A stretch of 64,000 nucleotides of DNA from Methylacidimicrobium fagopyrum (GTDB lineage: Bacteria; Verrucomicrobiota; Verrucomicrobiia; Limisphaerales; UBA11358). Made by a program: the position numbers and the translations under genes. The DNA lies in assembly GCA_026225255.1 (NCBI GenBank), contig JAMFSJ010000025.1, positions 1 through 64,000 on the forward strand. Direction: 5' to 3'. The number at the start of each line of letters is the position of its first letter. Position 1 is the first letter of the stretch. Below are positions 1 through 7,080 of the stretch, in pieces. Under the pieces are notes generated by a model, which was not told the DNA's origin, did no database searches, and was given only the letters and a program-made list of their open reading frames with translations.

Positions 1-339
1 CAACAAGTTCGAAACGAAAACACCCGCCTCACGCCTCTTAAAATCGCGGTGACTGGAACAGCGGATGCAGTCTAATCAAGTAGATCGTCCTTGCCGCCTC
101 ACGCCTCTTAAAATCGCGGTGACTGGAACACTCGATTTAAGCGTTCGTAATATCCAAGTAGGACCGCCTCACGCCTCTTAAAATCGCGGTGACTGGAACT
201 AAATGCCAAAAAGTCAAATCGACTTGTCGGGACCCGCCTCACGCCTCTTAAAATCGCGGTGACTGGAACTGGTTCATTGCAAAACCATCTAACGACTGCC
301 ATACCGCCTCACGCCTCTTAAAATCGCGGTGACTGGAAC
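1..339. CRISPR. CRISPR array, right-hand end (5 repeats, continues left of window)
   Basis: Five identical 36-bp repeats lie at 24-59, 94-129, 164-199, 234-269 and 304-339. On the + strand each begins CCGCCTCACGCC and ends GGTGACTGGAAC. The four complete spacers are all exactly 34 nt and unrelated to each other; bases 1-23 are part of a fifth spacer, so the array runs past the window edge. No repeat is degenerate, so this end of the array is not visibly decayed. Transcription direction is uncertain. The + strand reading ends in GGAAC, as many repeats do next to the spacer, whereas cas1-cas2 lie to the right on the minus strand and would read into the array. The subtype cannot be set from the repeat alone. 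Confidence 0.97.
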
Positions 340-366
340 CCACTCATCTTAACCCATTGTAAATGA

Positions 367-561
367 GCGGTTGGCTCGCTGATTTGCGAGCGCAACCGCA
401 TTGCTATCGGCGTTTGGCTTTCACCTAGCTTGGCCTTCATCGTTTAGCCTGATTTAATGCATGTATTTACTTTGCGAGCGTCCGTGCAGGCAAGTGCCAG
501 CATTAGCGCACTCGCAGTGCGCCGCCGCAATAAAGGCGCAGTCGTCGCGATTTCAAGGAGC
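367..561 (+). ncRNA. candidate tracrRNA-like region (anti-repeat plus hairpins)
   Basis: The gap between array and cas2 has no credible gene. Bases 539-561 match the reverse complement of repeat positions 10-32 at 18 of 23 bases. If both are transcribed from the + strand, three of the five mismatches become G-U wobbles, giving 21 of 23 possible pairs. Upstream lie a strong hairpin at 367-399 (GCGGTTG/CAACCGC continuing into GCTCGC/GCGAGC) and a perfect 7-bp hairpin at 506-522 (GCGCACT/AGTGCGC, 3-nt loop). A structured RNA ending in an anti-repeat is the arrangement known for type V-B tracrRNAs. The segment is inverted relative to the array, so it is not a leftover repeat of the same array. 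It could still be part of the leader. Ends are approximate. Confidence 0.35.
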
Positions 562-650
562 AATGCCTTTCTAAGGGCGGAAGAAAGGTGGTCGATGGCC
601 TTAGCCAAAGTCATTTCACTGCTTTCCGGCTGTTTCTACAAGCCGAAAAA

Positions 651-941
651 TCAAATAATCGTCACGCGCGACCGCACTTCATAGGGCAAACCCATCGCCT
701 CAATGACCAGGGTGGCATCGCTGGCACTTGGACCAAGCGAGACAAACAGAACTTGATCTTCGTCGTGGTTCACCAAATCTTGAAGTTCAGCTTTAAGCTT
801 TGCCAACCGCATATCGTCCAATGGGCACTCGAAAACGGAATATTGAAGCCGCACACCGAAACCTTCCAGAGACCGCGCCACCTTCCGCAACCGTTTCGGA
901 TCACTGATGTCGTAACTAACAAGATAGCGAATCCGGCTCAT
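651..941 (-). CDS. cas2: CRISPR-associated endoribonuclease Cas2
   Basis: A 96-residue protein with the Cas2 ferredoxin-like pattern: an N-terminal strand YLVSYDISDPKR carrying the conserved aspartate (residue 10), then a helix and the segment GVRLQYSVFECPL. Cas2 forms the central dimer of the Cas1-Cas2 spacer-integration complex. I start at the ATG at 941, not the longer in-frame start at 992, because family members begin just before this strand and because this ATG overlaps the cas1 stop as ATGA, the usual sign of translational coupling. The gene looks intact and lies 311 bp from the array. Confidence 0.93.
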   Translation of the reverse strand: MSRIRYLVSYDISDPKRLRKVARSLEGFGVRLQYSVFECPLDDMRLAKLKAELQDLVNHDEDQVLFVSLGPSASDATLVIEAMGLPYEVRSRVTII

Positions 942-1645
942 CGCGTGACAAATCCGTGATACGTCAAGGCTTCGCCGCGAACAAACCGCCACAACTGCCG
1001 GCCTTGAACTTCCAGCATCCGGCGATACGCCATTTTGTAGCTAAATTCCGGATGGCTGACCTCGGTGTCCAGCCGGCGAAACCACGCTTCCCAAAAGGGC
1101 TTTCTGCCTTTGTCGGTAAGAAACATTCCGTTCGCGTTCCGCATAAAATCTTCCGGGCCAAGCTCGCCCCGGTTGATCAGGCTGATGGCAACGCTGTCGG
1201 CAATCAGCGGACGGAATTCCTCCATCAAATCCAACGCCAGCGCCGGACGCCCATAACGCGGCTGGTGCATGAAGCCGAGGAAGGGATCAAGTCCCACGGT
1301 ATGACAAACGCCCGTCAACTCTTTCGCCAGCATGGAATAACCGAGCGAAAGCAACGCATTTACCGGATCGCGGGGCGGACGACGATTACGCCCACGCCAG
1401 TCAAACTTCCAATTATCGCGCTGCTTGAGCATGGATTCGAATTGCTCGAAATAGAGCGCGGCGGCACTGCCTTCGATCCCCATCAATGCCGTCAGATCGC
1501 GCGCCGATTCCGTGGCGTCCCGAAAGCTTGCCATCAACTGCGCAACGCGATCCGGCACATCGCCATTGCGCATGAGCATGACCCGTTGATTATGAATTTT
1601 CGCACGGACGACTTCGCGGGCGAGTTGTAACCGCACGCCTGGCAA
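938..1645 (-). CDS. cas1: CRISPR-associated integrase Cas1, N-terminally truncated
   Basis: 235 residues corresponding to the alpha-helical catalytic domain of Cas1, which is normally about 300-340 residues. All three metal-binding residues are visible: Glu58 in MGIEGSAA, His127 in GFMHQPRYG and Asp139 in LALDLMEEFRP. The family's N-terminal beta-sandwich, which makes the Cas1 dimer, is missing. The frame stays open only to 1705 before a TAA, and those extra residues do not resemble Cas1. The best start is a TTG at 1645. The style (LLSLGYSMLAKEL, GLDPFLGFMHQPRYGRPALAL) resembles Cas1 domains of type I-G(I-U)/V-B loci, where Cas1 is often fused to Cas4; no Cas4 is present. It is probably a deletion remnant and may not integrate spacers. 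It overlaps cas2 by 4 bp. Confidence 0.85.
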   Translation of the reverse strand: MPGVRLQLAREVVRAKIHNQRVMLMRNGDVPDRVAQLMASFRDATESARDLTALMGIEGSAAALYFEQFESMLKQRDNWKFDWRGRNRRPPRDPVNALLSLGYSMLAKELTGVCHTVGLDPFLGFMHQPRYGRPALALDLMEEFRPLIADSVAISLINRGELGPEDFMRNANGMFLTDKGRKPFWEAWFRRLDTEVSHPEFSYKMAYRRMLEVQGRQLWRFVRGEALTYHGFVTR

Positions 1646-1822
1646 CTCGAATATAATATGATAAAGTGAATGACTCGCAGCCGTGAGATAATGATTTATA
1701 AATCTTTATTGAAACTGAACCTCTTTTAATTTCATGGGGAAATGTTAATCTCTTCATCCTGAACATTTTTGTCAGGAAACTGTCTGGAAATCAACTCGTC
1801 AACTTACTTTCAAGGAAAAAAG
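1646..1822. other. AT-rich intergenic stretch between truncated cas1 and tRNA-Leu
   Basis: A distinctly AT-rich 177-bp segment with no gene or clear hairpin. It separates the broken 5' end of cas1 from the 3' end of tRNA-Leu. The Cas1 frame stops at 1706-1708. It may be the scar of the deletion that removed the Cas1 N-terminus. Confidence 0.5.
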
Positions 1823-1907
1823 TGGTGCGCGCGAGAGGACTTGAACCTCCAATCCTTACGGAACCAGATCCTAAGTCTGGCGTGTCTGCCAATTCCACCA
1901 CGCGCGC
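1823..1907 (-). tRNA. tRNA-Leu (anticodon UAG)
   Basis: Read on the minus strand this is an 85-nt class II tRNA. It has a 7-bp acceptor stem GCGCGCG/CGCGCGC, the D-arm start TGGTGGAATTGGCAGACACG typical of tRNA-Leu, anticodon stem CCAGA/TCTGG enclosing the loop CTTAGGA (anticodon TAG), a long variable arm, T-arm GGTTCAAGTCC and an encoded 3' CCA at 1823-1825. It reads CUA and related leucine codons. Its 3' end points toward the truncated cas locus, a common integration geometry for mobile elements. Confidence 0.97.
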
Positions 1908-2019
1908 AACGAACTCCGTTTTTACCGCGCCACAGTATCACAGGATTTTGCCCGGCGGCAAGCGGACAAGCGGAGAAGTTGAAGCGAAATCGTGATTAAT
2001 TTGTTTTCCCATTTCCGGT

Positions 2020-2040
2020 TTCATCCTTCATCCTTCGTCC
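2020..2040. repeat. heptanucleotide tandem repeat TTCATCC (3 units)
   Basis: Two TTCATCC units and one TTCGTCC unit occupy 2020-2040, directly upstream of the ATG at 2047. This one lies where a ribosome binding site would be and contains none on the + strand. It is one of several 7-bp microsatellites in this window. Confidence 0.8.
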
Positions 2041-2046
2041 TTCAAA

Positions 2047-2733
2047 ATGTCTGATGCCGCCTCCAATCCTGAATTGCTCCGCTCGCTGGGAAAACTCACG
2101 CGCGGGCTGTCCGCGTTGTTTTGGGGCTTGCCCGCGTGGTTGATCGTCAGCGCGGAAACGGCGCGGGCGGATGTCTTGACCCCGACCAGCCTCATTCCGG
2201 CCGTCGTCGTCAATTTGCTGTTGCTCTATGGTCTCATGCAGATCAGCGCCTTTCAAAAATCCGAACGTCCGTGGCGCAATGCGCTCGATCGCGTGAAATT
2301 GCTCGCCTTGGTCAACCTCGGCCTCTGCCCGTTTCTCTATTGGCAAAACAAGCTGCCGCGCGAACTTTTCTTCAACGCCGCACTTTTCATCCTCGTCCTG
2401 TCCGCCTTGTTGTTTCTATTCAACCTGAACCTCGTGCTCAAACAATTGGGCGCGATGTTGCCGGACGAAACCTTGCGCCAGGAGACGCGACAATTTACCG
2501 CCTTGAACCGCTGGTTGCTGGTGGCGTGGTTTTTGGTCGTCATCGCCGTCACGTTACTGCCGCAATGGACCGGACTGCCCGCGCGTCTGAGTCCCAAACT
2601 GATGTTCTGGTTATCCCACATCTCCACGACGGTGCTGTTATCACTCGGCCTGTCGCCGCTGGCCATTACGATGGCGCTGGTGTGGAAGGCGAAGGAAGTG
2701 ATCTTCGACAGCGTCTTTGGCTCGCGGCGGTAA
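2047..2733 (+). CDS. multi-pass membrane protein of unknown function
   Basis: 228 residues, no recognised family. About five or six hydrophobic stretches can be seen: around residues 55-75 (VVVNLLLLYGLMQIS), 85-100, 108-132 (FFNAALFILVLSALLFLFNLNLVL), 155-175 (WLLVAWFLVVIAVTLLP) and 190-215 (HISTTVLLSLGLSPLAITMAL). The short tail ends in basic residues. The ATG follows a heptamer microsatellite and has no Shine-Dalgarno sequence. It stands alone between tRNA-Leu and a repeat-rich gap. Likely an inner-membrane protein; no function can be assigned. Confidence 0.75.
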   Translation: MSDAASNPELLRSLGKLTRGLSALFWGLPAWLIVSAETARADVLTPTSLIPAVVVNLLLLYGLMQISAFQKSERPWRNALDRVKLLALVNLGLCPFLYWQNKLPRELFFNAALFILVLSALLFLFNLNLVLKQLGAMLPDETLRQETRQFTALNRWLLVAWFLVVIAVTLLPQWTGLPARLSPKLMFWLSHISTTVLLSLGLSPLAITMALVWKAKEVIFDSVFGSRR

Positions 2734-2887
2734 GGTTTTAGGCCGCGAAGGAATCGAGGAACGAAGTGCCACCCGACGGTTTTGGGTTAAATCCTTAAAA
2801 TTCCGCCGGACGCCGGTTCCTCACCGCTAGGTAACCTCAAAGCGGAGCTCCGAATCAACCGTCCGATGGTCGGCGAGAGTGTTCCAA

Positions 2888-3085
2888 CGACCTGCGGCAC
2901 CCGTCCAACGAGTTGCGACGAGCTTCCGACGACTTGCGGAAGCGTTTTGCGACCTGCGACAGCCAACTTGCCAGTTGCGAGGGCCTTCCGACCACTTGCG
3001 ATGAGCTTCCGACGACCTGCGACGGCCTTCCGGCCATTTGCGGGACCGTTTTCCCAGTTGCGGCTTCGATTTAATCATTTGCGGG
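2888..3085. repeat. degenerate 21-bp tandem repeat, about 10 units
   Basis: The core (A)(C/G/T)(C/T)TGCG recurs at about 2890, 2911, 2932, 2952, 2973, 2994, 3015, 3036, 3057 and 3077, that is every 21 bp, with intervening sequence of the type GGCCTTCCGACC. The units are diverged from each other, but the period is nearly constant. A period of 21 equals two helical turns and also seven codons, but no reading frame looks like a real protein. Confidence 0.8.
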
Positions 3086-3333
3086 CCGATGAGAACCGCG
3101 TCCACCGTGAACGCAGTCGCGAATGCCTTCATCATCAAGGTTTGCGGCGGGTGACCTCCATGCCATGCTGGCTACATTTTTGGTTCGCGCGTCGAAGTTT
3201 GGAGCGAGCCCGCGCCCGAACGACTGTCGAGGGCGGCTGGGGTTGCCCCAAACCATTCCAGAATGTGGTAGTGGCGGTTTATGACCGCCGAGTTTTGATT
3301 TTATCCCGTTTCCAGTTTTCCAAAATTCGTTGG

Positions 3334-3516
3334 GTCGCGAAGCGACTATGGAAATTAGCCAGACACGCAGTGTCTGGTAACGGTAAAGAATGAAACTCGT
3401 CCTGGCGGGAGGAAGGAAATGTGGGATCGAAGTTGTTAATGAATATTTCCGCCGTCCCGCTGAGACGGAATTTTTTGGAACGCTAACCAGACACTACGTG
3501 TCCGGCTAATTTCCAT
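3334..3516. repeat. paired palindromic (REP/BIME-like) element, family A
   Basis: Left half: GTCGCGAAGCGAC (3334-3346), then GGAAATTAG and the palindrome CCAGACACGCAGTGTCTGG (3359-3377). Right half in inverted order: CCAGACACTACGTGTCCGG, then CTAATTTCC ending near 3516. The same architecture recurs at 14387-14556. Two inverted palindromes around a spacer resemble bacterial interspersed mosaic elements; no transposase is nearby. Confidence 0.75.
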
Positions 3517-3683
3517 CCGTGCCTTTGGCACTTAATTAACTTTGGCCAAAAAAACAAAAAACGGCGCGGAGAATTTTTTTCGCGCCGCTACCGACAAAAA
3601 TGACTGGTCGAGGTTTTTGCGAAATTGTGCGAAGGATTTTGCCGGGGCGGGCGTGTCTCGGTATAAAGACAGAAACCACAATT

Positions 3684-4598
3684 ATGAAAATCACCAAATA
3701 TCTCGCGCTCGGACTCTTAGCCCTCAGCCTCACGCCGGTTTGGGGCCAGCCTATGGGCCGGCCCTTAACTTACCAATTGGATGCGGCTAATGCGGCCTCC
3801 GCCACGAACCTTACCCGATTCAATCTCGATTTTCCCGGCGGCACGCCAAAGGATTTGATTGCCGCGATTGAAAAGGCCACCGGCAAGCCGATGAATGTAA
3901 TCATCCCCAATGAAGATGCGCCCACGCAGTTGCCGGCACTCAAAATGTATAATGTTACTTTTCCTCAATTATCCGAAACACTTCGTCAATCTTTCTTTAC
4001 CGTCCAATACGTGCTGACTCCCAACGGCAGCTTTCAGCAAGCCAGCTATGGATCTTATTTTAGGACGTCCGATAATGATCCTACAGATGGTTCAGCCTGG
4101 TTTTTCTTTGTGCAAAAACCACCGATTCCGGCACCGACTGTAAAAATTTGCCGCTATTATCAATTAACCCCTTACTTGAGCTCCGGCCTGTCGGTGGATG
4201 ACATCACGACCGCGATTCAAACCGGTTGGAAGATGTTGGGCGAAACATCGCCGCCGGAAATCAATTTTCATAAGGAGACCAAACTGCTGATTGCCGTTGG
4301 CGCTGAATCGCAACTCAGGGTCATCGACGATGTGCTCAAGGCATTGCAACCGACCACACCAGGCAATTTTGGCCAGCGATTAAACAGCGTCATTAATCGG
4401 ACACCGCAACCTCCGGGGCAACCGATGCCGCCGCCGCCGAGCTTTCCCACCGCACCCGGCCAGTATGGTCAACCGCCCGTGAGTCCCGAAACGCAAACAC
4501 TTTTGATTGAAGCGCAACGGGCGTATTCGCAATCGAGCAATTCACTTCCGCCGCCGCCCGCACAAAAGCCGCCGACGGCACTGGACGCTGGAAAATAA
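3684..4598 (+). CDS. exported protein with STN/secretin-like domains
   Basis: 304 residues from the ATG at 3684, which gives a clean signal peptide (MKITKYLALGLLALSLTPVWG); the longer frame from 3600 adds 28 residues of non-signal sequence. After a linker, residues about 45-110 (DLIAAIEKATGKPMNVIIP...FPQLSETLRQSF) resemble the short N-terminal (STN/N0) domain of secretins and TonB-dependent signalling receptors. Residues about 170-240 (ITTAIQTGWKMLG...LLIAVGAESQLRVIDDVLKAL) resemble a secretin N1 domain. No beta-barrel follows; the tail is Pro/Gln-rich. It is followed 36 bp later by an ECF sigma factor, so it may be a periplasmic sensor for that system. Assignment is from sequence style only. 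Confidence 0.65.
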   Translation: MKITKYLALGLLALSLTPVWGQPMGRPLTYQLDAANAASATNLTRFNLDFPGGTPKDLIAAIEKATGKPMNVIIPNEDAPTQLPALKMYNVTFPQLSETLRQSFFTVQYVLTPNGSFQQASYGSYFRTSDNDPTDGSAWFFFVQKPPIPAPTVKICRYYQLTPYLSSGLSVDDITTAIQTGWKMLGETSPPEINFHKETKLLIAVGAESQLRVIDDVLKALQPTTPGNFGQRLNSVINRTPQPPGQPMPPPPSFPTAPGQYGQPPVSPETQTLLIEAQRAYSQSSNSLPPPPAQKPPTALDAGK

Positions 4599-4634
4599 TC
4601 AGCGCCCGTTAGAACTGCCGGTTAATCCATTCAC

Positions 4635-5237
4635 TTGCTCCCCACGCGTGACAAAGCGGACGACCCCAGCGCACCGCTGGACGTGACGACGTTGACGCGG
4701 CGCATGACTTGCGGGGACGAAATGGCTTGGCGCATTTTTTACGACGCTTACTTCGATCGCTTGTGGCGTTACTTACTCGTCGTCGCCGCCGGTCGCGAAG
4801 ACGCTGCGCGCGAGGCGTTGTCCGCCACGTTCGTGCGCGTCACGCGGCACATTAAAGTCTTTGCGAGCGAGGACGTTTTTTGGAGCTGGCTCACGGTGCT
4901 CGCCCGCAGCGCTTTCACCGACGAAACGCGCAAGCAACGTCGCTACTTTTCGTTTCTGGAACGGTTCACGAGTCACGCGCAAGTAGCTGCCGATGGCCGG
5001 AACGACGGGGCGGCGGATGAACAATTACAAGTCTTGTTGACGCAACTAGTCGCGGCGTTGCCGGTGGAAGAGCGGGAATTGGTCGGGCAAAAATATGGCG
5101 CGCAGTGTTCCGTTCGCGCCATCGCGGATGCGTTGCAGACGACGGAAAAAGCCGTGGAATCAAAGCTGTCCCGCATTCGCGCCAAACTGAAAGCAGCGGC
5201 GCTGGCGGCATTGCAAAGGGCTTCAAAAGGGGAGTGA
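4635..5237 (+). CDS. ECF-type RNA polymerase sigma factor
   Basis: 200 residues. Region 2 is seen at about 30-100 (MAWRIFYDAYFDRLWRYLL ... VFWSWLTVLARSAFTDETRK). Region 4 is at about 138-190 (LPVEERELVGQKYGAQCSVRAIADALQTTEKAVESKLSRIRAKL), a helix-turn-helix that would read the -35 element. There is no region 1 or 3, as usual for extracytoplasmic-function sigma factors. The first possible start is a TTG at 4635. The gene is followed after 5 bp by an anti-sigma-like membrane protein and preceded by an exported STN-type protein, suggesting an envelope-signal regulon. The target genes are unknown. Confidence 0.88.
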   Translation: MLPTRDKADDPSAPLDVTTLTRRMTCGDEMAWRIFYDAYFDRLWRYLLVVAAGREDAAREALSATFVRVTRHIKVFASEDVFWSWLTVLARSAFTDETRKQRRYFSFLERFTSHAQVAADGRNDGAADEQLQVLLTQLVAALPVEERELVGQKYGAQCSVRAIADALQTTEKAVESKLSRIRAKLKAAALAALQRASKGE

Positions 5238-5242
5238 ATGAA

Positions 5243-5752
5243 ATGAATCAACGTCCAGAAAAAAAAGAATTACTAGCCGATGTTTTTAACGAGACGTCAG
5301 CCGCTGATTTTCGCGACGCGTTGCTCGGCGAAACCTTGCGCCGGGTGCGGAATCGTCGGCGTTGGCAACAAACGCGGCGCGCGGTGGGACTGTTGCTGAC
5401 GTTGGGGTTGCTGACGATTTTCTTTTGGCAGCGGGGCGCGAAACCCACGGCGGTAATCGCGGTCAGATCGACGCCTAAGAGTGTCCGTCTGAGTTATCAA
5501 CTCGTCCGCACGGAAGCGTTGCCGGCGAGCGCGGTGGTGACGACGCGGACGTTGGCGCGCGCGCAAATCATCACGTCCACTGCGGGCGGCGACATCGTGC
5601 TGACCACGCGCGGGAATTTTCGCGTGATCAATGACGAACAACTTTTAGCGTTGGTCGCGCATCGGCCGGCCGCGCTGATCCGGGTGGATGCTAATTCCGA
5701 ACGACTGGTCTTCGCTGATCCAGCGGATGAAAAAGGTTTTCCGGTGCCGTGA
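5243..5752 (+). CDS. single-pass membrane protein, probable anti-sigma factor
   Basis: 169 residues starting at the ATG at 5243, preceded by AGGGGAG as a usable ribosome binding site. The N-terminal cytoplasmic part (residues 1-46, ending in the basic RRVRNRRRWQQTRR) is followed by one transmembrane helix (about 47-65, VGLLLTLGLLTIFFW) and a periplasmic domain of about 100 residues. This topology, and its place 5 bp after an ECF sigma gene, suggest it holds the sigma factor at the membrane. No zinc-binding HxxxCxxC motif is visible, so it is not a ZAS-type anti-sigma factor. The role is inferred from context. Confidence 0.6.
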   Translation: MNQRPEKKELLADVFNETSAADFRDALLGETLRRVRNRRRWQQTRRAVGLLLTLGLLTIFFWQRGAKPTAVIAVRSTPKSVRLSYQLVRTEALPASAVVTTRTLARAQIITSTAGGDIVLTTRGNFRVINDEQLLALVAHRPAALIRVDANSERLVFADPADEKGFPVP

Positions 5753-5878
5753 ATTTTTAACCGCTAATCTTCGCTGATCTTCGCTGATAAAGCATTGCAG
5801 GCATTCCATCCAATGTGCGGCCGATATTTTGTCGGCAGCACGCTATTCGGATCTGCGAAGCTTGGCGGTTAAAAATTT
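5753..5878. repeat. inverted-repeat element with 13-bp arms
   Basis: Arms AATTTTTAACCGC (about 5753-5765) and GCGGTTAAAAATT (5865-5877) flank about 100 bp that includes a duplicated ATCTTCGCTG. It begins immediately after the preceding stop codon. It looks like a small MITE- or REP-type insertion; no coding capacity. Confidence 0.6.
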
Positions 5879-5977
5879 CCGTAACGGGTTTGACAATCTT
5901 TTACGCCCTTACCAACATCACGGCCAGTCAGTCGATTCAGCAAACTATTCAGACACCAAAACGTATTCTCAAATCGT

Positions 5978-6916
5978 ATGAAATTTAAAATCATCGCCAC
6001 GTTATTCGTCAGCGTTGCTTTATTCACCGGCATTGCACGCGCTCAAACGGATACGAATACGGCGGATACGAATTCGTTGCCGCCGGAGATCATCAAGTTG
6101 TTGAGCGGCCTCAAATATCAACAGGGCGAAATTGACCTGCGGGGCGGGTTGGCAAAATTAACCGTGCCGAAGGAATTTAATTATCTCAGCCCGGACGACG
6201 CGGAAACGGTGTTGGTGAAGATCTGGCATAATCCGCCCTCGGATGTGAAACCTTTGGGTTTGCTCATTCCGGCGGGCACGACGCCGGCCAGTTCCAATTG
6301 CTGGGTGGTGACGATTGATTACAACGCCGATGGCTATGTGAAGGATGGCGATGCGAGCAAAATTAATTACGATGATCTGCTCAAGCAAATGCAGGCGGAC
6401 GTGAAGGCGAATAATGTGGAACGCAAAAAAGCTGGTTATCGTGGGATGGAATTGCTCGGCTGGGCGGCGCCACCCCATTACGACGCGGCCACGCATAAGT
6501 TGTATTGGGCGAAGAAATATAGCGTCGAACGCGTGGACGGTGAGACACTGAATTATAACATCCGCCTGTTGGGTCGCAAAGGTGTGTTAGAACTGAACGC
6601 CATCGCGGACGTGGCGCAATTGCCGGAGATTGACGCGCAGGTGCCGCAAATTCTCGGCATGGTGGATTTCAAGGAAGGCAGTCGCTACGCGGACTTCGAT
6701 CCGAAGGTGGACAAGGTGGCGGAATACGGTATCGCTGCGTTGGTCGCGGGTGGCGTGCTGGCGACCGCCGCTAAACTCGGATTGCTTAAGGGATTATGGA
6801 TCTTCATTATCGCGGCCAAGAAATTCATCATCATCGGCGTGGTTGCCTTGGTGGCCCTCATTAAAAAAATGTTCAATCGCAACAAGGACACTTCCGGCGG
6901 GCCGATGGGACGGTAA
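5978..6916 (+). CDS. DUF2167 family membrane-anchored protein
   Basis: 312 residues: signal peptide (1-22, ends ARA), then a soluble domain with DUF2167 hallmarks. These are the opening GEIDLRGGLAKLTVPKEFNYLSPDDAETVL, the WVVTIDYNADGYVKD...DLLKQMQ segment, AAPPHYDAATHKLYWAKKY, and the end FKEGSRYADFDPKVDKVAEYGIAALVAGG. Two hydrophobic segments (about 250-290) anchor it in the membrane, and the tail is basic. The function of the family is unknown. A rho-independent terminator follows at 6935. Confidence 0.85.
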   Translation: MKFKIIATLFVSVALFTGIARAQTDTNTADTNSLPPEIIKLLSGLKYQQGEIDLRGGLAKLTVPKEFNYLSPDDAETVLVKIWHNPPSDVKPLGLLIPAGTTPASSNCWVVTIDYNADGYVKDGDASKINYDDLLKQMQADVKANNVERKKAGYRGMELLGWAAPPHYDAATHKLYWAKKYSVERVDGETLNYNIRLLGRKGVLELNAIADVAQLPEIDAQVPQILGMVDFKEGSRYADFDPKVDKVAEYGIAALVAGGVLATAAKLGLLKGLWIFIIAAKKFIIIGVVALVALIKKMFNRNKDTSGGPMGR

Positions 6917-6934
6917 AAAAAGCTCCCAACTTCA

Positions 6935-6973
6935 AACCCGCCGCCCACTTGGGCGCGGGCGGGTTGATTTTTT
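6935..6973 (+). terminator. rho-independent terminator after DUF2167 gene
   Basis: AACCCGCCGCCC and GGGCGCGGGCGGGTT form a long GC-rich stem, followed by a T-run (GATTTTTTG). It lies 19 bp after the stop codon. Confidence 0.8.
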
Positions 6974-7080
6974 GAAGCGGTGGCGTTGTCTGGAACGGCA
7001 ACGTCGGGGCGGAAAAAATCACGATTAGAACATTCATTTTGGTGGCGGATGGTTTTTGACCGTTCCATGCTCATTCGTTT

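Larger units (their letters stand above)
2734..3683. other. gene-free repeat-rich region
   Basis: About 950 bp without a convincing gene. It holds the 21-bp degenerate tandem repeat (2888-3085) and a paired palindromic element (3334-3516). Open frames crossing it are artefacts of the repeats: they have low-complexity heptad composition and no homologous look. Bases 3540-3683 hold an A-rich stretch leading to the next gene; I see no clear promoter. Confidence 0.6.

Noticed and set aside
108-302. Minus-strand open frame through the CRISPR repeats
   Set aside because: It consists of translated repeats and spacers, with no independent coding signal.
340-650. Leftover degenerate repeat of the array at 539-561
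   Set aside because: It is inverted relative to the array repeats, so it is better explained as an anti-repeat than as a decayed terminal repeat.
956-1630. Long + strand frame opposite cas1
   Set aside because: It mirrors the real cas1 frame, is His/Arg/Pro-rich and resembles nothing.
2866-3393. Frame of about 175 residues across the 21-bp repeat
   Set aside because: Its heptad composition simply reflects the 21-bp DNA period; the opposite strand is open for the same reason.
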